Shown: positions 33,801 through 43,665 of the stretch, piece by piece
Layout: every line of letters begins with the position of its first letter
Numbering within the stretch: the first letter of the stretch is position 1
Assembly (NCBI GenBank): GCA_913061265.1
Contig: CAJXVS010000010.1
Location: forward strand, 46,628-110,627
Direction: 5' to 3'
Length of the DNA: 64,000 bases
DNA from: an uncultured Halobacteriovorax sp.
Lineage (GTDB): Bacteria > Bdellovibrionota > Bacteriovoracia > Bacteriovoracales > Bacteriovoracaceae
Program-made: the position numbers and the translations under genes
The notes under the pieces: model-generated
Database searches by the model: none
Told to the model about the DNA's origin: nothing
The model's input: only the letters and a program-made list of their open reading frames with translations

Positions 33801-34633
33801 AAATAAGTGTCGTCGTTCCCACATTTAATAGGGCCCATACTTTAGAGCGCTGTCTTGATTCAATCTTGAATCAAAACTTTAAGGCCCATGAAGTCCTTGT
33901 TGTTGATGATGGCTCAACTGATGATACGAAAAAGGTACTCTCTAAATATAAAGATCAGATCAAGGTTTATAGAATTGAAAACTCAGGTGTCTCAGCTGCT
34001 AGAAACCACGCTATTAAGGTTGCCTCTGGTGATTGGATTGCTTTATTAGATAGCGATGATGAATGGCTTCCTAATAGACTCGAGGCTCAGGTCGATCTCG
34101 CCAAACATTTTCCGAATCTAAAACTTATTCATGGTGAAGAGATCTGGATTCGAAATGGAAAAAGAGTTAATCAAAAAAAGATTCATAAGAAGGAAGGCGG
34201 CTATATCTATCAAAACTGCCTGCCACTTTGTTGTATTTCTCCCTCTGCCTCTCTTATAAAAAAAGAAGTCTTTGAGGAGCTTGGGTATTTTGATGAAGAG
34301 TTTCCTGTTTGTGAGGACTATGATCTCTGGTTAAAGATAACGGCTAAGTATGAAGTGGGCTTTGTGAGTGAAGCTATCATTAATAAATATGGCGGGCACG
34401 ATGACCAGCTCTCTCAAAAGTACTTTGCTATGGATCTTTACCGCGTACGCGCTATGGTAAGGATGCTAAAGACTGATCTTCAAAAAGATGATTATAAAGC
34501 AACAGTAGATCAGATCATTAGAAAGTCTGAGATCTTAATTCTTGGGTACAACAAACATAATAACCTTAAAGATCTTCCTGAAGTAGAACTACACCTCAAG
34601 TTCGCGAAAGCTTCCAAGAGCAAGATCAGCTAA
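33797..34633 (+). CDS. Glycosyltransferase family 2
   Basis: 278 residues with the GT-A fold: VVVPTFNRAHTLERCLDSIL, VVDDGSTDDTKK, ALLDSDDEW (DxD), then CEDYDLWLKI (catalytic-region acidic residue). Cytosolic, transfers a sugar to an unknown acceptor. The last 45 bp overlap the convergent pseudouridine synthase gene, encoding both C-termini. Confidence 0.92.
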   Translation: MKISVVVPTFNRAHTLERCLDSILNQNFKAHEVLVVDDGSTDDTKKVLSKYKDQIKVYRIENSGVSAARNHAIKVASGDWIALLDSDDEWLPNRLEAQVDLAKHFPNLKLIHGEEIWIRNGKRVNQKKIHKKEGGYIYQNCLPLCCISPSASLIKKEVFEELGYFDEEFPVCEDYDLWLKITAKYEVGFVSEAIINKYGGHDDQLSQKYFAMDLYRVRAMVRMLKTDLQKDDYKATVDQIIRKSEILILGYNKHNNLKDLPEVELHLKFAKASKSKIS

Positions 34634-35128
34634 TTCATAAGGACCTATCTTTACTCTTACTAACCTTAGAGTAGGAAAGCCAACGGCTGCGGTCATTCTT
34701 CTTACCTGACGGTTCTTTCCTTCACGGATAGTCAGCTCAATCCAGCTGGTAGGAATTGCTTTTCTAAAACGAACGGGGGGGACTCTCTCCCATAACTCTG
34801 GCTCATCAATCTTTTTACAATCAGCGGGCCTAGTCATTCCATCTTTTAGTGAGAGCCCGGCGCGAAGCTTTTCGATGGCCTCTTCTGTTATGTCATTATC
34901 AACCTGAACTAAGTAAGTCTTTGGCATCTTATTCTTTGGGCTAGTAATTTGATCTTGTAGTTTTCCATCATCCGTTAAAAGGAGGAGCCCTTCTGAATCA
35001 TGATCGAGACGGCCAGCGGGATAGATGTCTTTGATGGTGATGAATTCAGCTAAGCACTTATGCTTTTCGTGAGGGGTAAACTGAGTGATGACTCCAAAAG
35101 GTTTATTAAAAAGGATGAGCTTTGTCAT
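34589..35128 (-). CDS. rluE: 23S rRNA pseudouridine synthase (RsuA/RluE family)
   Basis: 179 residues. Catalytic motif GRLDHDSEGLLLLTDDG with the nucleophilic Asp, and IREGKNRQVRRMTAAVGFPTLRLVR. No S4 domain, consistent with RluE length. Probably modifies 23S rRNA U2457-type site; the target is by family only. Confidence 0.88.
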   Translation of the reverse strand: MTKLILFNKPFGVITQFTPHEKHKCLAEFITIKDIYPAGRLDHDSEGLLLLTDDGKLQDQITSPKNKMPKTYLVQVDNDITEEAIEKLRAGLSLKDGMTRPADCKKIDEPELWERVPPVRFRKAIPTSWIELTIREGKNRQVRRMTAAVGFPTLRLVRVKIGPYELADLALGSFRELEV

Positions 35129-35139
35129 AGAAGGCCTTG

Positions 35140-35784
35140 TTAAAAAGAAAGTTCCAGGGCCTTTTGAGCTAGGTCTTTTACTTTCTCTGGGTATTTTTCT
35201 AATTCAAAGTCCTCGCCTTTTTGATTCTTCATATAAACAAGGTTGGCCAAGCATAAGGCCCTGACGGGAGTTAGGCCATCTTTCTTTAAGGCGCATTTAT
35301 CGTAGAACTTCATACCTTCTTCTTCAAATTCACTATTGAGCTTAATCTGCTTCTTAATGCTTCCGAGGCGAAGGCCAGCGTCCATGACTAGTTTTGGATT
35401 TTGATGGACCTCTTCATCTTTAAGACCTCTGGCATCTTTAAGATTAGGAAGGGTCTTGAAGGTATCATTAACATAGGATTTAAAAACAGGTAGAGTCCAT
35501 TTTTCCACCTCACTCTCAACTCCCTGAGAACCAATTCTTATGATATTAGTTTTAGCAGGTGCCGCAGCAGCATTGATCGTATGATCGTGATTTTCTTCTT
35601 CGTGATCGTGATGATGATGAGCTTCCTCAGTATTAATGGGGGCCCTGGCTGATGAAGTATTGGTCTCATCTAGTTTTGCTTTAAATAAAAAGGCCACCGC
35701 TATGATAGTGATGGCCATTATAATGATTAAGTAAGTGATCTTAGTTTTTTTAGTCAATCCTTTCGCCTTCTGGAGAAGCATCAA
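35140..35784 (-). CDS. Membrane-anchored His-rich protein, unknown
   Basis: 214 residues. One N-terminal helix (about 15-35), then a linker with a His/Asp/Glu run (EEAHHHHDHEEENHDH) that could bind Zn, Ni or Cu, then a helical domain of about 130 residues with two Cys (KCALKKDG, ALCLANLV). The start overlaps the stop of the HEARH protein gene by 35 bp. No family recognised. Confidence 0.72.
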   Translation of the reverse strand: MMLLQKAKGLTKKTKITYLIIIMAITIIAVAFLFKAKLDETNTSSARAPINTEEAHHHHDHEEENHDHTINAAAAPAKTNIIRIGSQGVESEVEKWTLPVFKSYVNDTFKTLPNLKDARGLKDEEVHQNPKLVMDAGLRLGSIKKQIKLNSEFEEEGMKFYDKCALKKDGLTPVRALCLANLVYMKNQKGEDFELEKYPEKVKDLAQKALELSF

Positions 35785-36838
35785 TATATTGAGATGCTGT
35801 AACCTCTATTGTGCCTTCACTTTCAGAGATTGCCAAAATTTTTGCTTTAAGCTCTGTAATTTCCTTCATAGCAGCTTCTTTTTCTGCTCCACTTTGAAAA
35901 GCAAGAAGCATTTCTTTCATCTCAAGAGAAAACTCAAGAGTTGTAACATCAAATGAATCGCTAGATCCTGGCTTCTTTGTCTCGATGATAATTCTATCAA
36001 CTGACGCAAGGTATGAGACCTTCATCTTTTCTTTTACAACATCATCGCAATCATCACAGTTCTTTAAGAACTCTTTAGTCATCTGAGCGCCAACGGCGTA
36101 GGGACCATTTAAGTTCCTGTCACAAGCGTTATAACCTTGAAAGTCATGACCATCTGGACATACTGCGTGGAAGAAACCTAAGTTCTTACCGGCACCATCA
36201 GAATGCCTCGCCTCGTGAAAAAATGTTGAGAGTCTACCAAAGCTATTGGCCTTAGCATCTTTATTATCTTGATCGTGATCAAAACGGTCCATAAAGTGAC
36301 CTTCTCCAATCATGATAAGCCCAGCTCTAGGTGAGCTAAACTTAACCTTCTCTTTCTTAAAAAGTCCCGTCTTAATAGGGTAAGAAAAGAGCGATCGACT
36401 CGATTTTCCAGCGTAATAAAGAGCGGCACCAAGATTACTCATGACCACAACGCCTTCGCCAGTTGGGGCCGATGTTGGGCGCTCAATAGTTGGTTCTACA
36501 TTTTGGTTCTCGAAGCTAAAAAACTTCTCTTCAATTGAGATCTTCTTTTCTATTTTCTTCCAATCGGTTTCTTCAATAACAAAGGCAACTCTTTGTTCAA
36601 GCCAAGTCGTGGCCGTCTTAGAGTTTAACTTTTGGAGACCCATTACTTTTAAGGTTTCTTGATCTGCATCACGGAAGAACTCAAGCTTCTCTAATACTTC
36701 TAAATCACGGTCCATAAATTTTCTCTGTTTCTTAGAGATACCTTTAGAGAACTTGATGTTGACGTCATGCTTAGCGGCCATGGCCCCAGCGCTTAGACTT
36801 AGTGCGATTAGAACTGCTGTTAGTTTTGTTAGCTTCAT
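35750..36838 (-). CDS. Exported putative zinc metallopeptidase (HExxH)
   Basis: About 362 residues; GGGGAAAA precedes the ATG at 36838, which gives signal peptide MKLTKLTAVLIALSLSAGAMA. Around residue 208 is STFFHEARHSDGAG, an HExxH motif with a further His/Asp nearby, followed by Cys-rich ground (AVCPDGHDFQGYNACDRN, KNCDDCDD) that may form disulfides. The remainder is charged. The family is not recognised, so peptidase activity is inferred from the motif. Confidence 0.65.
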   Translation of the reverse strand: MKLTKLTAVLIALSLSAGAMAAKHDVNIKFSKGISKKQRKFMDRDLEVLEKLEFFRDADQETLKVMGLQKLNSKTATTWLEQRVAFVIEETDWKKIEKKISIEEKFFSFENQNVEPTIERPTSAPTGEGVVVMSNLGAALYYAGKSSRSLFSYPIKTGLFKKEKVKFSSPRAGLIMIGEGHFMDRFDHDQDNKDAKANSFGRLSTFFHEARHSDGAGKNLGFFHAVCPDGHDFQGYNACDRNLNGPYAVGAQMTKEFLKNCDDCDDVVKEKMKVSYLASVDRIIIETKKPGSSDSFDVTTLEFSLEMKEMLLAFQSGAEKEAAMKEITELKAKILAISESEGTIEVTASQYIDASPEGERID

Positions 36839-36946
36839 ATATTTTCCCCTGTTGCAGGGGCAGTTATAGGACATGTTTACGCGACGCGCAATGGTTCTTG
36901 TAATATCTACCTTGGATAGTCTAAGTATCTGAATTTTATAGGTAAA

Positions 36947-37921
36947 TTAGTGAAGGTTTATGGCCGAATCATCTTGGTTTTGCGCCATAATGGGGCTTGA
37001 GGCAGGAAAGAGCTCTAGTCTTTCAATCTCTTTATAAAAGGCGCTTAGGCTTCTCTCCCAAGCGGTGTCTTCAATCTCTGCTTGAAGAAGATCGATTATA
37101 TAAGGCAGAAGTTCTGCGCTAAAACTCTCACTAGAGGTTTTTGGCAGGTAAGAACTAAGTTCTTTGGCCTCAAGAAAATCTAAGTCTTCACTCATCTTTG
37201 ATTGGTGCAGATGAAGAGGCTTATCTATAAGAATAGTTAAATCAAGCTCGCCGTCTTCTAAGGCAGAAAACTGTGCCCCAAGTTTTCTTAAGATAAACTG
37301 AGCCCCTCTACCTCTTTCATTTTTATGATTTTGAATCAGGACCTCCGGAAAGCTTCCCACTAGGTCTAAGTAGCCACCGATCTTATCGATATAGTCCTTA
37401 AGCTCATTCTCAGGAAGAAGAGGAGCTAGGTCTTTTGGGTCTAAGCTGAGCTTCTTAAAGGCCCAGTACTTAAGACTAAGCCCTGCGGCCATGACGCCAT
37501 CCCAGTAATCAAATGAGGCAACCTTTGATCCTTTCTTATCGACTAGTTTATCTAAGTCGTAGAGCTTTCCACCACCAAGCATAAAACGTTTAAAAAGAGG
37601 GGTGCTATCACTATCAGAAAAGTAGGCTTTTGATGAATAGATATGACGATGATTAAGAGGGAAGTTCTCCCCCGTTAAAGGCTCTAGTCCTAGGATAAAA
37701 GCATCCGTGGGGGCCATGATCCAGCTATTCGGTGCCGCTATTTCGCAGCCTACTTCTTTATAATCAGAGTCTTTAAAAATTCTAGATTTTGAAGCTTCAA
37801 CCACAACTTTATGGCCTAACTTAATCAAAGTTAGGCAAGCTTTTGGACTAAGAGGGGCGCGCTCCTCAAAAGGGCGGCTCTCAATTCTAATCCATAAAAG
37901 GCGCTTATAAGTTTTTTTCAT
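36947..37921 (-). CDS. Saccharopine-dehydrogenase-like protein (Lys1-type), short
   Basis: 324 residues. Seen: RIESRPFEERAPLSPKACLTLIKLGHKVVVEAS (AlaDH/PNT N-terminal motif), HIYSSKAYF, GGGKLYDLDKLVDKKGSKVASFDYWDGVMAAGLSLKYWA. The expected Rossmann glycine loop is degenerate (NERGRGAQFILRKLG). The usual length is about 370. It would interconvert saccharopine and lysine plus 2-oxoglutarate, but the weak NAD loop leaves activity in doubt. Single gene. Confidence 0.65.
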   Translation of the reverse strand: MKKTYKRLLWIRIESRPFEERAPLSPKACLTLIKLGHKVVVEASKSRIFKDSDYKEVGCEIAAPNSWIMAPTDAFILGLEPLTGENFPLNHRHIYSSKAYFSDSDSTPLFKRFMLGGGKLYDLDKLVDKKGSKVASFDYWDGVMAAGLSLKYWAFKKLSLDPKDLAPLLPENELKDYIDKIGGYLDLVGSFPEVLIQNHKNERGRGAQFILRKLGAQFSALEDGELDLTILIDKPLHLHQSKMSEDLDFLEAKELSSYLPKTSSESFSAELLPYIIDLLQAEIEDTAWERSLSAFYKEIERLELFPASSPIMAQNQDDSAINLH

Positions 37922-38001
37922 AGTATTCCAGTATTCCTACCAGTCATTAACTTACTTTAATTATGAATGTGATTCCAGTGGAATGTAAAACTTCTCCTTA
38001 A

Positions 38002-39069
38002 TTAAGGGATCGGTATAGAAATATTTACGTTATGCAAGGCTGATACCCAAATCTTATCTCTGGGGTTCCTATAAGGAGTCTTGATACTATAGATGAACTG
38101 AAAGTACTTAGTCTTAAACTGAGGCATCAAAGTGATGAATTCATCAGAGAGCTTCATAAGAAATTCAAATGGAATTTCAATATTGTATTTTAGTGAAGCC
38201 CCTACATAAAGGCCTTCCATCAAATTATACCATCTACGAAAATGAAAGCCATAGAATGGTTTTAAGAGGAGATCTCCGATACGAAGATTATTAGTGATAC
38301 GGGTATGAATAAAGGGCCTCGTTCCTTGAAGACTCTTTACACCTTTAGACTGACTAAGAAGCTGAAGTTCTTGAACCTCTGCTAGTAGGGTATACCTTGG
38401 TTTTGTAAGGGTATATCCCCAATCTGAAGCGATCATCTTTTGATCTCTAATGGCATCATCAAACTTGAAAACACTTGATTTACCTGCGACACCGGAGACA
38501 TCTAGGTCTAAAGCCACATCTGATTTTGTAAATGAGTAAAGAGCCAGCCTAACTTCCTCTTCTTTATTCCATTTGATTCGACTAAGAATTCCCATTCTTT
38601 TTTCTATCTTTAAATAAGATTGAGATCTTATAGAGGTACCATCTTCAAGATTGCTAAGAGTTGTAGAGGCTCCCATATTAATATTATAAAAAAGATTAGG
38701 GAGAAGTTGAAACTTTCTATAGCGAATATAAGGAAGGGGAGCGCCGAGAGTCACATCTATATCGACAAACCTTTCTGTATTAACATTCTTTGCCAGGGCG
38801 CCTAAAACAGCCACATCTCTTTCGGCCGTAGTCGAAGCATTCTTTGAAGAGGATTCAACTTCACCAAGAAAGCTTTTGAGACCACTTGACGCCACTATAT
38901 CAAGGTCTAAGAATTGATCATATCTAAGTTTACGTAAACCTCTATCAACGATATACCTATCATGTAAGAGGGTGTAGCGTTGGATTTCACCCCGAGTGCC
39001 AGCTGCATGAGCTTGCTTGATTGAGGCTGAAGTACTGAGAACGAATATTATTAAGATGAGTTTTATCAC
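38002..39069 (-). CDS. Exported, probably outer-membrane beta-barrel protein
   Basis: About 355 residues from a GTG at 39069, which gives MIKLILIIFVLSTSASIKQAHA as a signal peptide; longer frames run into the HDAC gene. The mature part has alternating Tyr/Phe-rich segments (PYIRYRKFQLLPNLFYNINMG, RLALYSFTKSDVALDL, PRYTLLAEVQEL, PFYGFHFRRWYNL, KYFQFIYSIK) as in barrels. Start codon uncertain. Divergent from the HDAC-like gene. Confidence 0.62.
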   Translation of the reverse strand: MIKLILIIFVLSTSASIKQAHAAGTRGEIQRYTLLHDRYIVDRGLRKLRYDQFLDLDIVASSGLKSFLGEVESSSKNASTTAERDVAVLGALAKNVNTERFVDIDVTLGAPLPYIRYRKFQLLPNLFYNINMGASTTLSNLEDGTSIRSQSYLKIEKRMGILSRIKWNKEEEVRLALYSFTKSDVALDLDVSGVAGKSSVFKFDDAIRDQKMIASDWGYTLTKPRYTLLAEVQELQLLSQSKGVKSLQGTRPFIHTRITNNLRIGDLLLKPFYGFHFRRWYNLMEGLYVGASLKYNIEIPFEFLMKLSDEFITLMPQFKTKYFQFIYSIKTPYRNPRDKIWVSALHNVNISIPIP

Positions 39070-39105
39070 TCTCTTATTATAGAAAGAATTGGAAATATTA
39101 GCAAA

Positions 39106-40095
39106 GTGAAGATCGTTTATAACCCCCATTTGTCCAGTCATCTTGAAACTTACGGGATTAAAGTGCCCCTACGGGATGATCGAAGCGAAAAAACCTATGA
39201 ATCTCTTTGTAAAGAATTCGAAGGTTCTGTAAAGCTAACTGATATCTCAAACTGGAAGCCTTTAACTAAGGCTGAACTTCTCCAAGTTCACAGCGAGAGT
39301 TTTGTTAATGATCTCCTTGATGAAGAAAGATCGGTGGCTAGAATAATAGAATGCTACGAACTCTTTGACTCTGAAGGCAGGCCTAACCGCTATGACTCTG
39401 ATGAGGCCTCAAAGCCACTTTCTCAAATGACAAAAGACATCCTCCTTCAAGGTCGTGGAACTGCTTTTTCAATCGAACTTGCTCTTAAAGAAAGAATGGT
39501 CTTTTTCTTAGGTGGTGGAATGCACCATGCGATGGAAGACTTTGGACGAGGCTTTTGCCTTGTTAATGATATTGTTATCGGGATTCGAAACTTACAATCA
39601 ACTAATAAGATTAAGAATGCTTGGGTTATTGATATTGACGCTCATAAAGGTGATGGTACCGCTAGTTTAACAACAAGTGATGCCAGTATCTCTACTCTTA
39701 GTATTCATATGGAAAAAGGCTGGCCCTTAGACGTAGGTTCTGGAGAAGGTCCATGGCGCTTACCAAGCACTATAGACATTCCTATTGGTTACAAAGAAGA
39801 GGATCAATACCTAGAAAAGCTTGAAATGGGGCTTAAGAAACTAGAGTCTGAGAGTAAAGATCTGCCTGAAATGGTGGTGGTTGTAGCGGGAGCGGATCCT
39901 TTTGAGAAAGACGCTCTACCAAGCACAAATAAATTAAACCTAACTAAAGATCAGATGCTAGAACGGGATCTCTTAGTCTATAATTTTTTAAAAGAAAGAA
40001 ATATTCCACAGTGTTGGTTAATGGCCGGAGGCTATGGCCCAGACTCCTGGACCATCTATGATCAATTTATCAAAACACTTATGCGTGAGGCTTAG
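39106..40095 (+). CDS. Histone deacetylase family hydrolase (acetoin utilisation/APAH type)
   Basis: 329 residues from a GTG start. Seen: FFLGGGMHHAMEDFGRGFCLVNDIVIGIR, WVIDIDAHKGDGTA (zinc ligands Asp/His) and VVVVAGADPFEKD, the zinc Asp near 265. Arginase-like fold deacetylase acting on an acetylated amine; in bacteria often acetylpolyamine. The last 17 bp overlap the convergent nucleotidase gene. Confidence 0.9.
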   Translation: MKIVYNPHLSSHLETYGIKVPLRDDRSEKTYESLCKEFEGSVKLTDISNWKPLTKAELLQVHSESFVNDLLDEERSVARIIECYELFDSEGRPNRYDSDEASKPLSQMTKDILLQGRGTAFSIELALKERMVFFLGGGMHHAMEDFGRGFCLVNDIVIGIRNLQSTNKIKNAWVIDIDAHKGDGTASLTTSDASISTLSIHMEKGWPLDVGSGEGPWRLPSTIDIPIGYKEEDQYLEKLEMGLKKLESESKDLPEMVVVVAGADPFEKDALPSTNKLNLTKDQMLERDLLVYNFLKERNIPQCWLMAGGYGPDSWTIYDQFIKTLMREA

Positions 40096-41470
40096 CTAGA
40101 ATTCTTTCAAAATTCTCATGTGGGAGAACTCGTTGTAAGGGTCTAAAATAAGTCCTAGGTGAGTAGTTATTTAAATCAGAGACCTTTGGCATATAGATAC
40201 AAGCATACTTTTCAACTTGATCAGCAAAACGGCTCTCTTCTTGACCAGCTCTCATCATGGCTCCCCAATGAGGATTGAAGAACTTTTGATAGTCCTCTAA
40301 CTTATCGGCAATATTGTGATTCAGCTTATCCATATGGGCGAAGAGGTTGTTTAATTCTTTCTTAGAAACTTCTTCACCTTCTTCATGCTTTTTAAGATCA
40401 ATTTCATTGATTTTCGTTTCGAGCTCTTCTTTTTCTATCATGAGAACATCAATGGACTTTTGAATCTCTTCACTTTTTGAAAGCGCCGTGACTTCTTCAG
40501 CAAGAGGTTCAAGCACTAGGCCTGTTCGCCAATTGAAGGTCTTTTTAATAGTCACAACGTCGCCATAGATATGATCTCCCAAATAAAGAATCTCATCTCC
40601 TTCAAGGCCCAAGTCTTTTTGTAACTTCTCAGCACTTCCGCCCTGATAGATACCCTCAGTAACAGGACCAAAATGATTACTCATCAATTCTGTTACAGGA
40701 TCTATCTTTAAAAATGCATTCTTCGTTGTGAAGAACCCTGGCTTAGAAGAAAGAGTCACTGTTAGGTCAAAAAGCTCTCTCCAGTTCTTATGCTCTTTTA
40801 AATAGGGATCAATGGTGTAGCTTAATAAAAGATTTGTGTAGTTATAATCAGAGTTCGTAATAACTAAAAGCTTCTTTCCATACCTTTTGTATCTCTCTAA
40901 AACGAGGGCGACTTCAGGATCTACAACTATGTATTTCTTTAGGTTCTTACGAACCAATCCTTTTAAGGAACCATCTGAATGGGCGTAGTCGATCATGCTT
41001 TTGATATCTTCACTCATCTCTGTGTACGAAGGAAGAGCAAGACCTTGGTCTTTCATATCAACTAATTGCCCAAAGAGTACGCCGTTAGAAATAGAAAAGG
41101 CCGTATCAAGAGATTGAATATTAGGGTCATTGAGATCGATGACACAATTTGAATAGATGCTTTGAAGAATCTTAAAGGGCATAGGAAGCGTGCCATGTGT
41201 GGCCGTCTTCACTTTTCCAAAACGAGAAAGCTTTAAGAGGTTTCCACGCTTGCGATCCATAACAAGGCCTTGAATGACGCTATTATAATCAAAGTCGAGG
41301 TTCTTAACTTCTTTGGGGTAACCTTTAAGCGCCACAAGTTTATCTAAAACCACTCTATGGGTGTCTCTTTCAAAGGCTTCGGCATTATAGCGGACTAGGG
41401 TGTAGTCCATATCAAAGCCAATGGCCTTGATCTTTTTTAAGTTGAGTATTCTGTTAACATGTATAGTCAT
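40079..41470 (-). CDS. HAD-type 5'-nucleotidase (cN-II-like)
   Basis: 463 residues. HAD motif I GFDMDYTLVRYN (nucleophile and acid Asp), motif II LLVITNSDYNY, motif IV ILYLGDHIYGDVV. The insert with a Glu/Lys coiled coil (about 340-400) is typical of the HAD-IG-5'-nucleotidase group. It likely dephosphorylates IMP or GMP-type nucleotides. Substrate not resolved. Confidence 0.88.
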   Translation of the reverse strand: MTIHVNRILNLKKIKAIGFDMDYTLVRYNAEAFERDTHRVVLDKLVALKGYPKEVKNLDFDYNSVIQGLVMDRKRGNLLKLSRFGKVKTATHGTLPMPFKILQSIYSNCVIDLNDPNIQSLDTAFSISNGVLFGQLVDMKDQGLALPSYTEMSEDIKSMIDYAHSDGSLKGLVRKNLKKYIVVDPEVALVLERYKRYGKKLLVITNSDYNYTNLLLSYTIDPYLKEHKNWRELFDLTVTLSSKPGFFTTKNAFLKIDPVTELMSNHFGPVTEGIYQGGSAEKLQKDLGLEGDEILYLGDHIYGDVVTIKKTFNWRTGLVLEPLAEEVTALSKSEEIQKSIDVLMIEKEELETKINEIDLKKHEEGEEVSKKELNNLFAHMDKLNHNIADKLEDYQKFFNPHWGAMMRAGQEESRFADQVEKYACIYMPKVSDLNNYSPRTYFRPLQRVLPHENFERILAKPHA

Positions 41471-41573
41471 TTATGCACCGGGACAATTTTTTTCTGAATA
41501 GTAACTAATGGCTTAATTTACGTCAATAAACTTGCTAAAATATGGACACTTGAATTTACCTTCGGAGGTCGCA

Positions 41574-42368
41574 GTGGGATTACAGAAAGTCTCTCATCTA
41601 TTGATTTTGCTTTTTCTTTTTATTGGCTTTTCTTCTTTGCAGGCAGAGACACCTGAGGAAAAAGGACTAAGATTAGCAAAAGAATTTGAAGCTGCTAATA
41701 ATGGCTTTATTGGTGAGTCTGGAAAGACTGAACTTATTCTTATTGATGCCCACGGTGAGAAAGTTGTTCGTATCATGAAGGGTAAGTCTAAAGAAGTTAT
41801 AGGGGACGGAGATAAATCTATCTCTATCTTTGAGAATCCAAAAGATGTGAAAGGAACCAAGATGTTAACTTGGTCTCATAAAAGTAAAGATGATCAGCAA
41901 TGGCTCTTTCTTCCTTCAGTCAGAAGAGTAAAGAAGATTAGCTCTAAAAATAAGTCAGCCTCTTTTATGGGCTCGGAGTTTTCTTATGAAGACTTAGGTT
42001 CTCAGGAAGTTGAGAAGTATAAGTTTAAATGGCTCAAGGAAACTAAGTTCGCGGGCCTTGATTGTCATGTGATCCAAAGAACCCCAACTTATAAGTCTGG
42101 CTATAGTAAACAAATCAGTTATATCTCTAAGAAGTACAGTAACCCAATGAAGGTTGAATATTACGACCGTAAGAATCAGCTTCTTAAGGTGGCCCTCTTT
42201 GAAGGTTATGAAAAACATACCGTTGCTGGAAAATCAATGTACCGACCTTCTGCCATTAAGATGGACAATGTGCAGACTAAAAAGAAGTCTATCTTTTCTT
42301 GGAAGAACAGAAAGATTGGTGTCAAATTCAGTGATAATGAATTTAGAAAGAATAACTTAAAAAGATGA
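41574..42368 (+). CDS. LolA-like outer-membrane lipoprotein-sorting protein
   Basis: 264 residues from a GTG start that follows GGAGG (41564-41568). Signal peptide GLQKVSHLLILLFLFIGFSSLQA. The rest matches the LolA_like family (pfam17131): MKGKSKEVIGDGDKSISIFENP, WLFLPSVRRVKKI, SFMGSEFSYEDLG, CHVIQRTPTYKSGYSKQI and KMDNVQTKKKS. Such proteins stand beside MMPL/RND exporters and are thought to help move lipids or lipoproteins. First gene of a four-gene operon. Confidence 0.85.
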   Translation: MGLQKVSHLLILLFLFIGFSSLQAETPEEKGLRLAKEFEAANNGFIGESGKTELILIDAHGEKVVRIMKGKSKEVIGDGDKSISIFENPKDVKGTKMLTWSHKSKDDQQWLFLPSVRRVKKISSKNKSASFMGSEFSYEDLGSQEVEKYKFKWLKETKFAGLDCHVIQRTPTYKSGYSKQISYISKKYSNPMKVEYYDRKNQLLKVALFEGYEKHTVAGKSMYRPSAIKMDNVQTKKKSIFSWKNRKIGVKFSDNEFRKNNLKR

Positions 42369-43648
42369 AGAACTTCCTCGCAATCCTTTTTCTCATTCCT
42401 TTAACAGTCCTCTCACAAGAGGCAGGAACTTGGAGCGGCCAAGGAGAGGTTGGCTTTGAATACCGCCGCTTTGAATCGGATGTTAATATTCAAAATGCTG
42501 ACACTGGTGTGGCCATTTTATCTCGGGTACAGTCTTCCTTTGAAACAGATGTCTATCGTCATGTCTTTCGCGCTTTTGGGCGGGTTGATCAAAAAGATAA
42601 TGACCGCTCTAATGTTATTGTTGAAGATGGCTACTTTAGTATGCTCTTCGGAGAGGGGAGTAACTGGAAAGTACTAGCTGGGTATAAACTCTTTAACTGG
42701 ACCGCAACCGAAGCCTTTCATCCTGCTGATCAAATCAACAGCAGAAACTATGATTCAAATGTTGAGTCATTAGAGAAAAAAGGTGAAGTCACTATAGAAT
42801 TAGAAAGAACCTTAGAGAACGGCTCCTTCGCTCTTTATTTCTTTCCAAAGTTTGAAGACCCTATCTTTCCAGGAAACAGGAGCCGTCTTGGCTTTGGCGC
42901 TGATCTAGAAAGAGTTATTTGGGTCGATGGCGGAAATGCTACTACCAATCAAAACTGGGGCGTTCAGTTTGGAGGGCGCTTTAGCTTTACCTTACTTGAA
43001 GCAGACTTCTCCTTTCACTTTCTTCATCACCTAGATAGAAGCTTTCCTATAATAGGAACTCATCGTTATACAATGCTTGGTGGGACTGCTATTCCTACCG
43101 CCTTTCCAACAACTCCTTATTACTTTAGGTCTAATCAAATTGGCATGACTGCGGTTATTCCTTGGGAATCATTTCTCTTTAAAATTGAGGCCGCCAGTAG
43201 AAAGTTTGAAAACGACCTCTTGATCTATACGGTGAATGGTCTAAGAAGACCTGAAGACAATACAGAAGTAGCCCTTGGAACGGAGTGGTCTATTGCTCAT
43301 GACTCTGGGGCCGAGACTTATTTCTACCTTGAATCACAGATGATGTTTGGTCCTACTGAGGAACGAATGGAGGAGATGAGCCTCTTTCAAAGTGATCTTT
43401 TCTTAGGTCTTAGGTATGCCTTTAATGACATCATGGGAAAGGAGATCTTCTTTAGTACTATTATGGACGTTAAAAGGTCTCATGAGTACCTTTTCAATAT
43501 AAGTTATTCTCAAAGATTAAGTGATATTTGGAAGATTAAAACAGGGCTTCGTCATTACGATGCTCCTCAAAAAGAAGCGACGGTTAAGGGCCTTGAACTC
43601 TATGATGGGGATTCATACGCTTACTTAACGGTAACAAGATTTTTTTAA
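42365..43648 (+). CDS. Outer-membrane beta-barrel protein of an RND/LolA-like operon
   Basis: 427 residues with signal peptide MKNFLAILFLIPLTVLS. Aromatic-alternating strands and a C-terminal YLTVTRFF, ending in Phe as barrels do. ATGA overlap with the upstream gene. By position it is the outer-membrane component of the export system. No specific family name is assigned. Confidence 0.75.
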   Translation: MKNFLAILFLIPLTVLSQEAGTWSGQGEVGFEYRRFESDVNIQNADTGVAILSRVQSSFETDVYRHVFRAFGRVDQKDNDRSNVIVEDGYFSMLFGEGSNWKVLAGYKLFNWTATEAFHPADQINSRNYDSNVESLEKKGEVTIELERTLENGSFALYFFPKFEDPIFPGNRSRLGFGADLERVIWVDGGNATTNQNWGVQFGGRFSFTLLEADFSFHFLHHLDRSFPIIGTHRYTMLGGTAIPTAFPTTPYYFRSNQIGMTAVIPWESFLFKIEAASRKFENDLLIYTVNGLRRPEDNTEVALGTEWSIAHDSGAETYFYLESQMMFGPTEERMEEMSLFQSDLFLGLRYAFNDIMGKEIFFSTIMDVKRSHEYLFNISYSQRLSDIWKIKTGLRHYDAPQKEATVKGLELYDGDSYAYLTVTRFF

Positions 43649-43665
43649 TTTAAAGGAAAGATTCC

